Shown piece by piece: positions 9,528 through 15,613 of a stretch of DNA of 16,936 nt. Source of the stretch: REEB481 sp964586595 (GTDB taxonomy: Bacteria > Bacteroidota > Bacteroidia > NS11-12g > UBA955). A program made the translations under genes and the position numbers. The stretch spans positions 1 to 16,936 of the forward strand of contig CAZPHB010000034.1 of the NCBI GenBank assembly GCA_964586595.1, given 5' to 3'. Within the stretch, counting starts at the first letter, position 1, and each line of letters starts with the position of its first letter. A model generated the notes under the pieces. The model saw only the letters and a list, made by a program, of their open reading frames with translations. It had not been told where the DNA came from and made no database searches.

Positions 9528-10526
9528 ATGACCCCAAACGTATTTGTCCTCAGAGCAGACTTCGGGCGTTTTACCGCCGCTTTTCATCATAATGGCTATA
9601 TCGGAATAGGTTGGTTTGATGAGAACCCTATTGGATGGGATTTGGCAGATAAGGACTTCCTGAAAACCAAATACAGAGCAAAATACCCCCACGACCCGAA
9701 CATGCGCATGAACCAAAACGTGGGTCAAATCAACCGATTCGTCAATGAAATGCGTGTTGGTGATATCGTTATCTGCCCCTTTCAGGACAGCAGCTTGCTT
9801 ATAGGCAAGGTTTCAAGTGAGCTGTATTTCCAAATGGATGGTACGTCTCCCTACTCATGGCGCAAAGCGGTGGAATGGTTCTCTAACACGGTTGATAGAC
9901 ACACCCTCTCAGTTCCGTTGCAGAACACCTTACGGTCTTCCCTTACCTGCTTTAAAGTTACATCGGCAGATGAAATACTTGTTGAGCTTGGATTCATGCA
10001 AAAGAAGGATTTCATCACAGCTCGAAAAGGGTCAGAACTACCAATGACAAACTTTGAACTCATACGGAAAAGATTCCTGGATCTGGACGGCACGGAGTTC
10101 GAGTATTTGGTATCTTATCTGCTCAGAAGCCTTGGATTTGAACCAACGCAGGAAATCGGCAAGGTGGGTGATGGCGGAATTGATTTTGAAGGAATCCTCG
10201 ATGTGTCAGGCATTGCCTCAATAAACCTTCAGGTGCAAGTGAAACGCTACGACAAGGGAATCATAGGCGAAAAAGAAATCAGGAGCTTCAGAGGGGCTCT
10301 GAAGAAGGATTTCCAAGGTTGTTTCATCACACTGTCATCCTTCAACCGCAAAGCTATAGAAAGCGCAACCGATAAAGAGCGTGAACAAATTCAGCTCATC
10401 GATGGTGAACGTTTTACAGAAATCTTCATTGAGCAATACGAGAAAATCATAGATGCCATGTACAACGATGACATGGACGACCTTGCGGGAAAGCTGAAAT
10501 TTAAAAAATCTTTGCTTCCGATTTAA
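9528..10526 (+). CDS. Mrr-type restriction endonuclease with EVE/PUA-like N-terminal domain
   Basis: A 332-residue nuclease. Residues about 1-150 match the pattern of the EVE/PUA-like domain that precedes Mrr domains in modification-dependent enzymes: a GYIGIGW strand, a NRFVNEMRVGDIVICP core, then IGKV and a late RSSLTCFKV segment. Such domains often read modified bases. Residues about 180-300 are the Mrr-type PD-(D/E)xK fold, with GDGGID (214-219, D219) and QVQVKR (235-240, Q237 and K239) forming the catalytic D...QxK set. The gene starts 64 bases after the methylase stop with no obvious terminator between, so it may be the third gene of the same operon. ATG at 9528 was chosen; a TTG at 9516 would add four residues. 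Either it is an extra nuclease of the methylase/PLD-helicase system or an independent type IV enzyme placed beside it. Confidence 0.82.
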   Translation: MTPNVFVLRADFGRFTAAFHHNGYIGIGWFDENPIGWDLADKDFLKTKYRAKYPHDPNMRMNQNVGQINRFVNEMRVGDIVICPFQDSSLLIGKVSSELYFQMDGTSPYSWRKAVEWFSNTVDRHTLSVPLQNTLRSSLTCFKVTSADEILVELGFMQKKDFITARKGSELPMTNFELIRKRFLDLDGTEFEYLVSYLLRSLGFEPTQEIGKVGDGGIDFEGILDVSGIASINLQVQVKRYDKGIIGEKEIRSFRGALKKDFQGCFITLSSFNRKAIESATDKEREQIQLIDGERFTEIFIEQYEKIIDAMYNDDMDDLAGKLKFKKSLLPI

Positions 10527-10549
10527 AATTGTCTTACAAATTCTGAACA

Positions 10550-10581
10550 TGGTGATATTTATTATAAAATAAGCATCACCA
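10550..10581. promoter_or_regulatory. Near-perfect palindrome, likely operator for the RHH repressor
   Basis: The 32 bases pair end to end: outer arms TGGTGAT (10550-10556) and ATCACCA (10575-10581) are exact, and inner arms TTATT (10559-10563) and AATAA (10568-10572) are exact, with only a two-base step between them. The palindrome ends on the base before the ATG of the ribbon-helix-helix gene. Position and symmetry are those of an autoregulatory operator, but it could also act as an RNA hairpin over the start codon. Confidence 0.55.
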
Positions 10582-10743
10582 ATGAACAGAGAACGAAAAT
10601 CAAAATCCCTAACTATTCGAATTACAGAAGCGCAGCTCGAATCGCTGAAACAGCAAATAAAGAGCAACCCCAAGCAGGAGAATCTCTCCGCCATGATGCG
10701 TGAAATCATTCACAATTACTCCATAAACCGCCCAAGGGCATAA
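10582..10743 (+). CDS. Small ribbon-helix-helix (CopG/Arc-like) DNA-binding protein
   Basis: A 53-residue protein starting MNRERKSKSL. Residues 8-15 (KSLTIRIT) form the expected single DNA-contacting beta strand, followed by a helix (EAQLESLKQQIKSN), a short turn, and a second helix (LSAMMREIIHNY). This is the full length and layout of CopG/Arc/MetJ-type repressors, which bind palindromic sites as dimers of dimers. A 32-bp near-palindrome sits immediately upstream, so autorepression is the likely role. The unknown gene at 10764 follows 20 bases later and is probably cotranscribed. Other possibilities are a plasmid copy-control protein, an antitoxin, or a control protein for the neighbouring restriction genes. 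The partner gene is not recognisable as a toxin. Confidence 0.8.
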   Translation: MNRERKSKSLTIRITEAQLESLKQQIKSNPKQENLSAMMREIIHNYSINRPRA

Positions 10744-10747
10744 CCCT

Positions 10748-10765
10748 TTTTATTTTAATTAATAT
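10748..10765 (+). repeat. 18-bp AT-only direct repeat, copy 1
   Basis: TTTTATTTTAATTAATAT occurs here and again at 11506-11523. This copy runs into the ATG of the unknown gene at 10764. The repeat contains only A and T, so it carries little information and may be chance or a shared leader type. Confidence 0.35.
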
Positions 10766-11315
10766 GAATCCCGAAAATATCCCCTATCCCGAATCACCAG
10801 ACGCTCCTGAACAGGCGCCAATAAACCCTTATACCTGTGAAGGAAAACCAATTGAGGTCGTCCCGATTCAACGGCTCACCAAGCCCGTAATCGGAACAAA
10901 TACATTTATTTTTATTGCAGCATCAGCGGTATTTGATTCTTTGAATATTGGCTTTGACGGCTATGAACCTAAGTTCCTGAAAGTCAACTATTTTGATTTT
11001 TTCGAGTTCATATATTATGTTACCCGCTCAGTCATTAGCCACCTTCAGACATCAGCTCCCCTCACAATCATTGAAGGCAACGAAAGAAAGATTAGCATGT
11101 CATGGCTCATGCTCTTCACCGAGCCGCTTACGCCCATTACAGAGGAAGAACAGCTTTGGCTCAAAGAAATCACCGAAACTATTGAAGCAAAGGATGAGGG
11201 CGATTTGGCATTCCGAATCCCCGATTCCATGATGAATAACTTCTATATCAACCTAAAGCGTAGTCCGCACTTGAACATTGAAAATTTGGAAATTCTTCTG
11301 CGGGAGGTTCGCTAA
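10764..11315 (+). CDS. Protein of unknown function downstream of the RHH gene
   Basis: A 183-residue protein I do not recognise. The first 40 residues are rich in proline and likely disordered. Residues 44-60 are hydrophobic (an IFIAASAVF core) but short for a membrane segment, and 76-86 are rich in aromatic residues (FDFFEFIYYV). The C-terminal half is mixed charged helix. There is no signal peptide and no catalytic motif that I can name. It follows the ribbon-helix-helix gene by 20 bases and probably shares its promoter and its regulation. In a toxin-antitoxin reading it would be the toxin, but nothing in the sequence supports that, and 183 residues is long for such a toxin. The ATG at 10764 lies in an AT-rich leader whose 18 bases recur exactly at 11506-11523. 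Confidence 0.7.
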   Translation: MNPENIPYPESPDAPEQAPINPYTCEGKPIEVVPIQRLTKPVIGTNTFIFIAASAVFDSLNIGFDGYEPKFLKVNYFDFFEFIYYVTRSVISHLQTSAPLTIIEGNERKISMSWLMLFTEPLTPITEEEQLWLKEITETIEAKDEGDLAFRIPDSMMNNFYINLKRSPHLNIENLEILLREVR

Positions 11316-11348
11316 ATATTAATTAATCTGAAATACCGTTCAATGTAA

Positions 11349-11516
11349 TCCGTAACATTCTATAGTGATGTTTGGGGGAACATCTATGGACTTTCCTCAT
11401 TATCCGCCTTCCCCGAAAGGGCTCGATACGACCTTAAAGCGTTGAATAACAAGGGGTTTAGCTCTTGCCCAAGGGAGCCAGGCATCCTTAAATCAGACGG
11501 AAGTATTTTATTTTAA
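11349..11516 (+). other. Open stretch without a start codon after the unknown gene; possible coding remnant or structured RNA
   Basis: After the stop at 11315, two further codon blocks in the same frame are open: a short one ending at TAA 11346-11348, then about 55 codons from 11349 ending at TAA 11514-11516. The second reads plausibly (for example LSAFPERARYDLKALNNKGF) but has no ATG, GTG or TTG near its beginning. It could be a decayed extension of the preceding gene. The same stretch is more GC-rich than its flanks and can form small stems, such as GATGTT/AACATC around 11367-11384 and GCTCTT/GGGAGC near 11461-11478, so an untranslated RNA is an alternative. I see no known RNA family. Confidence 0.25.
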
Positions 11517-11523
11517 TTAATAT
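11506..11523 (+). repeat. 18-bp AT-only direct repeat, copy 2
   Basis: Exact second copy of the repeat at 10748-10765. Here the ATG of the first copy is replaced by ATT. The copy overlaps an AT palindrome with arms TATTTTAAT (11509-11517) and ATTAAAATA (11522-11530) separated by four bases, about 40 bases upstream of the -7 box of the next gene. It may be an operator or only AT-rich spacer. Confidence 0.35.
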
Positions 11524-11567
11524 TAAAATATTTTATTCAAATGTTACAATATATCAATTTTATTTTG

Positions 11568-11575
11568 TAACTTTG
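11568..11575 (+). promoter_or_regulatory. Bacteroidota -7 promoter box, nearly leaderless
   Basis: TAACTTTG matches TAnnTTTG exactly. A possible -33 element TGTTAC lies at 11542-11547, 20 bases upstream. Transcription would start within a few bases of 11580, so the ATG at 11585 would have almost no leader. Confidence 0.55.
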
Positions 11576-11584
11576 CATCATTAT

Positions 11585-12259
11585 ATGAAAAATCTATTAG
11601 ACACTTACGAAGTAATCGCCAAGAACATTAATCCTATGGAGGATTATGTCATCATCAACAAGAAGAAATGGACAATCTTTAATTTTGACGATGTAACAAT
11701 CAACGAAATTATTAAAACCATTTGTACTGATTATCCTTGCTGCATTTCACGGGGAGAAATCATCAACTATTTGAGGCAGGAAGATGCTTGCCTGCTTAAT
11801 GGGTTTGTTAAATCGATGATATTCTATCTTGAACAAGAAGAACAAGGTCCTTATAGTTTGTCTAAGATACTCATTAACAAACAGGATGTTATTCGTAAAC
11901 TACAACAAGTTGATTTGTATCTGCTCATAGGTGACATTGAGAGTGCCCATAAAGAGATGATTACAATACCTCAACTCGGACAAACTGCGTTGTCAGTGTA
12001 TCTTTACTTTAGAGGCAGGTCACTTGGATTGGATAAATACCCTGTAATCATCCGTGATAGAATTATCAATAGACTTAATATGTATAACTCAGAAGTCGTT
12101 TTGTTATCCCACATTATGCAATGCACATTAAAAGTGGATGCTAAGGCTTACACACAATATGTAATGTTAATGCATGATTTGGCATCTAAGAGGGAAGACA
12201 TTCAAATACCAACTGATTCCTTGGAGTTAGGAGTGGATTTTGTCGCTAAACATCTTTAA
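11585..12259 (+). CDS. OGG-fold-like protein, first tandem paralogue
   Basis: A 224-residue protein resembling the bacterial OGG-fold (8-oxoguanine glycosylase-like) family: a SRGEIIN helix (55-61), a GQT turn (132-134) before a YLYFRGR segment (139-145), PVIIRDRI (153-160), and a C-terminal YxxYxxLMHDLA helix (about 189-200). In active OGG enzymes the catalytic lysine follows the GVG turn and an aspartate comes shortly after. Here the turn reads LGQTAL without lysine, and the aspartate is displaced by one residue, so base-excision activity looks unlikely. There is no membrane segment. It has its own promoter box and is followed by a second, diverged copy of the same family. The ATG at 11585 was chosen; a TTG at 11573 overlaps the promoter box. 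The family call is from remembered motif patterns and is moderate. Confidence 0.55.
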   Translation: MKNLLDTYEVIAKNINPMEDYVIINKKKWTIFNFDDVTINEIIKTICTDYPCCISRGEIINYLRQEDACLLNGFVKSMIFYLEQEEQGPYSLSKILINKQDVIRKLQQVDLYLLIGDIESAHKEMITIPQLGQTALSVYLYFRGRSLGLDKYPVIIRDRIINRLNMYNSEVVLLSHIMQCTLKVDAKAYTQYVMLMHDLASKREDIQIPTDSLELGVDFVAKHL

Positions 12260-12278
12260 AGCCTAAGGTTATGGATTT

Positions 12279-12320
12279 ACTGTGAATCGTGAAAAGGTTG
12301 CTAAGTTAGAATTCACCAGT
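12279..12320 (+). other. Stem with one-base bulge between the OGG-like genes
   Basis: ACTGTGAAT (12279-12287) pairs with ATTCACCAGT (12311-12320) over nine base pairs with one bulged C. The loop is 23 bases. With the hairpin at 12337-12374 it makes most of the 126-base gap able to fold. No T-tract follows, so it is not an intrinsic terminator. Confidence 0.35.
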
Positions 12321-12336
12321 GTATTCCTGAATCTCT

Positions 12337-12374
12337 ATCGCAATGCCAGGAGACGCTCTCCATGGCATTGCGAT
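12337..12374 (+). promoter_or_regulatory. Strong perfect hairpin upstream of the second OGG-like gene
   Basis: ATCGCAATGCCA (12337-12348) and TGGCATTGCGAT (12363-12374) are exact reverse complements. Inside them GGAGA (12349-12353) pairs with TCTCC (12357-12361) around a CGC loop, with one bulged A. This gives 17 base pairs in 38 bases. The right arm covers the A and T of an ATG at 12373 and ends 11 bases before the TTG at 12386. No T-run follows, which argues against a terminator. It may control translation of the next gene, stabilise the upstream mRNA end, or be a protein-binding palindrome. Confidence 0.6.
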
Positions 12375-12385
12375 GATGAAAAGAG

Positions 12386-13132
12386 TTGGCATCAATCGAA
12401 TTTCAAATAACAATTGATTTCATTATTTTCGCATTACTAATACCTGTTTGTATTATAGCTTTTCTTTCCATGATTAATCTAAGAAAAATCCAACATATCG
12501 GCACTTACGAGCCGCTTCAACAGAGATTTGAGTTCGACAAAGAAGCTTGGTTACGATATGATTTCGAAAATGAAGAGGTAAATCAGTTGGTTGCCTCCAT
12601 TTGCGCTGATTACCCACAAGGGTTAAGTCGTGGCGAAATCATCAATGCCATGAATCAGAGCCAAGAAGCGACGCTTAAAGGATTCATTATGACGGTCCTG
12701 TTCTGCTGTGGGACTCAGCATAGATGGCAACGTCGCATGAAGTTCCAAATTGCAAATCTTGAGAACCTATTAGGGTATTTAGGGCTTATAGATGCGCACC
12801 TGGCTAACAATGATATCTATGAGGCTCACCGTCTTTTAACCAAGATATCTCTTGTTGGACAGAACATTGTTACCAGATATCTGTATTTCAGAGGTCGGGC
12901 AATGGGAATGGAGAAGTACCCCTTGATTCTTACAACAAGAATTACGACATCAATTCTTGTCTTCAATGCGACTGATTTGGATTACACGTCTTTTATTAAT
13001 GCCACACCCAAGGCTGACAGTCGTTCATACTGCTCTTACGTAGATTTACTGCATAATTTGGCTTCCACGGGATGGGAAACACCCATCCAAGCGGAGCAGT
13101 TGGAGTTTTTCTTGGAAAGGGATTTCAGATGA
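12386..13132 (+). CDS. OGG-fold-like protein, second paralogue, probably membrane-anchored
   Basis: A 248-residue protein clearly related to its upstream neighbour: ICADYPxxxSRGEIIN matches ICTDYPxxxSRGEIIN, and LVGQN then YLYFRGR (165-171) and KYPLILTTRI match the same blocks. It retains the GTQHRWQRR segment (109-117) that fits the OGG-fold family better than the first copy. The expected catalytic lysine after the turn and the following aspartate are absent (VGQN, LILTTRI), suggesting a non-catalytic role. Residues 12-30 form a good membrane helix (FIIFALLIPVCIIAFLSMI), placing the domain in the cytoplasm at the membrane. The start is uncertain: TTG at 12386 is the only usual bacterial start codon ahead of the helix, because the frame has stops at 12374-12379. 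ATG at 12470 would remove the helix and give 220 residues. ATGs at 12373 and 12376 are in another frame, so a one-base shift near 12380 would also explain the start. Confidence 0.55.
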   Translation: MASIEFQITIDFIIFALLIPVCIIAFLSMINLRKIQHIGTYEPLQQRFEFDKEAWLRYDFENEEVNQLVASICADYPQGLSRGEIINAMNQSQEATLKGFIMTVLFCCGTQHRWQRRMKFQIANLENLLGYLGLIDAHLANNDIYEAHRLLTKISLVGQNIVTRYLYFRGRAMGMEKYPLILTTRITTSILVFNATDLDYTSFINATPKADSRSYCSYVDLLHNLASTGWETPIQAEQLEFFLERDFR

Positions 13133-13282
13133 AATTTCTAAGAATTAGAAGGCTACACTGTTGAATTTTTCCATCGTGCTTTTAGGTTCCGTTTGAATTA
13201 TGCCATGGTTCATGTATTATTGCATTGACAAACCAACGCGGTAGCGTCCTATTCTGATTTAAATAAAAATAAATAAATTCAC

Positions 13283-15613
13283 ATGAAGAAAATATATTTA
13301 TTCACCGAATTTAGTAACTCCATGTTCTACAAAGTTGCAAAACAGTATTTGGAATACAATCTTGTGAATGCTGTTTTATTTACTACTGTAATGTTTTACG
13401 TATCCATATTTGATACAATGGCGCAGTTGACGGAACATTCTCAACGACAAGTATTTACCGCGGAAGAAGAACAGTATATTAGTGAATTACAATACGCAAT
13501 ACTGAATAAACAAAGGTATGATAAGTCTTCATGCAAAGAGATTATTTTCAATTATTACCAGTTGTACAAAAACAAAACTTCAATTAGCAAAAATAGTAAT
13601 GAACGATTTCAAAATGCAATTTGTAAATGTATTCGAACCTATCCAAATAACGATTATAATGATTTCCAAAAGACGAAAAACATGCTCCAGATCCTCAAGT
13701 TTCAATCCGACGTGGAAAATTACCAATTAAAAGAAATTAATTATATAATGCCTGAAATGCCAACAATAAACGGATTCAGGAAACAAAATTATCCACTGCC
13801 CCAAACCCAAACAAGCTCTATTTATCTGAACTTGAACAATCGGAATTGGAGTTCAAATGACTCCATATTTAATTTCATATCAAGAATGGGAAATGATTAT
13901 CGTTCCGACAGTGATTATTTCAATACCAATAGTGCTTATAATCATTTTGATTTCAGAACTAAACCTATTAAACTGAACAAAACACTTGCCAGCTTAGTAG
14001 AAGAAAAAGATAACGCTTTTAATTTGAAGGAATATAGACGATTAGTTTCTTTTATCAAGGGAATAGATTCCCTAAAACATCTGATTGATTATTTAAAGTC
14101 GTCAATAGCCGCGTATCCATTGATGGATTGCGAATTGGACGGAGTAAATGATAGGGATAGAAATATTCAAAAGGAAGTATACTATATGCTCATGCGAACT
14201 AAGACAATATATTTACTTAACTCTGAAGAAGAGGTTTCTCAACTATATAAATTGTACAACCGACATTTTAAAAATGGAACCTTGAGTCTACTTAGGTCAA
14301 GTAAATATATTATTTACATTAATGAAAACGATTATTCAAAAAGTGATTCACGTTGGCTCAATGTGTTAAATGAAATGGTACGAAACAATCAGCTTTTTAC
14401 TCTTGATTCTGACATTAAGGAACAATTTATTACCGAAGTCACCAATCTTAATAATGACTACTTCATTTGGCAAAGAACATTAAGTCAATATGAGGATATT
14501 TTAGACAAGACTCTGAAGACTTTCTATATCAATTCTATAGGCAGCCAGTATGAACATAAAACAGGATTACAATTGGATGCTAAATACAATAGGTTGAATT
14601 ATGTAGGTGCCATATTAAATAACGGTTTGCCAAATGGACCAGGTTTCGTTCTAACCCAAGACGGAAAGTTCTTATTTAGTGCGTACTGGGACCAAGGTTT
14701 TCCAATTACCCTTTACGAATTGAATATCTATCACTATTCAAAAGGTAGTGCAAAAGATTATATTTATATTCCACCTATCAAAAATAATAAGTATCCTAAT
14801 CATTATGTAAGGATTTCCACAACCAACAATGGTGACTCCAGTGGTCATAATATTTATATAGGTCAATTCAAAATAGAAAACAATTATAGGTCTCGAGATG
14901 GTTTTGGAGCTTGTTTTTATGACGGTAATAAATCCAGTGATAAGCTTTTTTATATCGGTGAATACAAGGATAATAAGTGGAATGGAATTGGCAGTTATGT
15001 TGATTTAGAAGGGAATCAATACGATGGTGTATATATGGGTTATTTTGAGGAAGACAATAGAGGCTACTTTAAATTAACTAATGGCACCTGCATCTATCCT
15101 AACGGTGATTATTATATTGGAGAGTTCAACATGCGGCATAAGCATGGTCGCGGAACGTTGTTTGCAAAAGGTGGCAATATTATTCAAGATGGGTACTTTG
15201 CTAATAACGAATTCATCCAAACCGTTGAAGACTATGAAAAAGAAGAACAAAGAAAGTTGGAGGAGTCAAATAGGTTAGCGGAAGAACAAGGAAGGATAGA
15301 AGCAGAACGAAGGAGAAAAGAGGCAGAGGAAAAAGAAAAAAGCAGCTTTGATTTGAACAAAGTAAAATGGAAATATATCAATAATTCAAACTTGCAATGC
15401 GAGTGTAATTGGTGTGGAAAAAGGTTTCGCGGAAGAAGGTTGAGTGAATTCGAGATTATCTTACAAAAGGCGGGCTTAGCTTATTGTTTCAAAAGTAAGG
15501 AGGACCCAGTATTAGCACCAATGATGACTGATGTGGACTGTTCTGAAATAAAAATGTATAAGTGTGACCAGTTCTGTTCAAAAAAGTGTGAGTATGAATT
15601 TAGTAACAAATAG
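13283..15613 (+). CDS. Large exported or membrane protein with MORN-like repeats and a C-terminal Cys cluster
   Basis: A 776-residue protein I cannot assign to a named system. Residues about 28-47 are hydrophobic (LVNAVLFTTVMFYVSIF) and followed by MAQLTE, so it has either a signal peptide or one membrane anchor. Residues 50-430 are hydrophilic and largely helical with no known domain. About 440-645 carry several MORN-like repeats, with elements such as YVGAILNNGLPNGPG, YIGEYKDNKWNGIG and YIGEFNMRHKHGRG; MORN repeats form beta hairpins that bind lipids or proteins. About 648-687 is a highly charged coiled coil. The C-terminus has cysteines C706, C708, C711 and C761, C765, C769, a likely zinc-binding fold; if zinc is bound, a cytoplasmic location is more likely than the periplasm. 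The gene is AT-rich (27-30% GC in sampled blocks). It follows the OGG-like genes by 150 bases on the same strand and ends at the breakpoint of the truncated primase-helicase. Confidence 0.6.
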   Translation: MKKIYLFTEFSNSMFYKVAKQYLEYNLVNAVLFTTVMFYVSIFDTMAQLTEHSQRQVFTAEEEQYISELQYAILNKQRYDKSSCKEIIFNYYQLYKNKTSISKNSNERFQNAICKCIRTYPNNDYNDFQKTKNMLQILKFQSDVENYQLKEINYIMPEMPTINGFRKQNYPLPQTQTSSIYLNLNNRNWSSNDSIFNFISRMGNDYRSDSDYFNTNSAYNHFDFRTKPIKLNKTLASLVEEKDNAFNLKEYRRLVSFIKGIDSLKHLIDYLKSSIAAYPLMDCELDGVNDRDRNIQKEVYYMLMRTKTIYLLNSEEEVSQLYKLYNRHFKNGTLSLLRSSKYIIYINENDYSKSDSRWLNVLNEMVRNNQLFTLDSDIKEQFITEVTNLNNDYFIWQRTLSQYEDILDKTLKTFYINSIGSQYEHKTGLQLDAKYNRLNYVGAILNNGLPNGPGFVLTQDGKFLFSAYWDQGFPITLYELNIYHYSKGSAKDYIYIPPIKNNKYPNHYVRISTTNNGDSSGHNIYIGQFKIENNYRSRDGFGACFYDGNKSSDKLFYIGEYKDNKWNGIGSYVDLEGNQYDGVYMGYFEEDNRGYFKLTNGTCIYPNGDYYIGEFNMRHKHGRGTLFAKGGNIIQDGYFANNEFIQTVEDYEKEEQRKLEESNRLAEEQGRIEAERRRKEAEEKEKSSFDLNKVKWKYINNSNLQCECNWCGKRFRGRRLSEFEIILQKAGLAYCFKSKEDPVLAPMMTDVDCSEIKMYKCDQFCSKKCEYEFSNK

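Noticed and set aside
10335..10709. 124-residue minus-strand frame across the Mrr/RHH junction
   Set aside because: It is antisense to the Mrr C-terminus, the palindrome and most of the RHH gene, all of which have stronger evidence.
11390..11400. GAGGAAAGTCC on the minus strand, the conserved core of bacterial RNase P RNA
   Set aside because: Only this 11-base core matches. The flanking stems and the second conserved block are absent and the region would run into coding sequence, so this is a coincidence.
11368..11445. 25-codon frame starting with ATG in the intergenic region
   Set aside because: It is short, without similarity or start signal, and in competition with the longer open frame at 11349-11516.
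13133..13282. Search for a promoter or terminator in the 150-base gap before the MORN gene
   Set aside because: No TAnnTTTG box and no stem with a T-tract were found; only an ACGC/GCGT four-base stem, too short to report.
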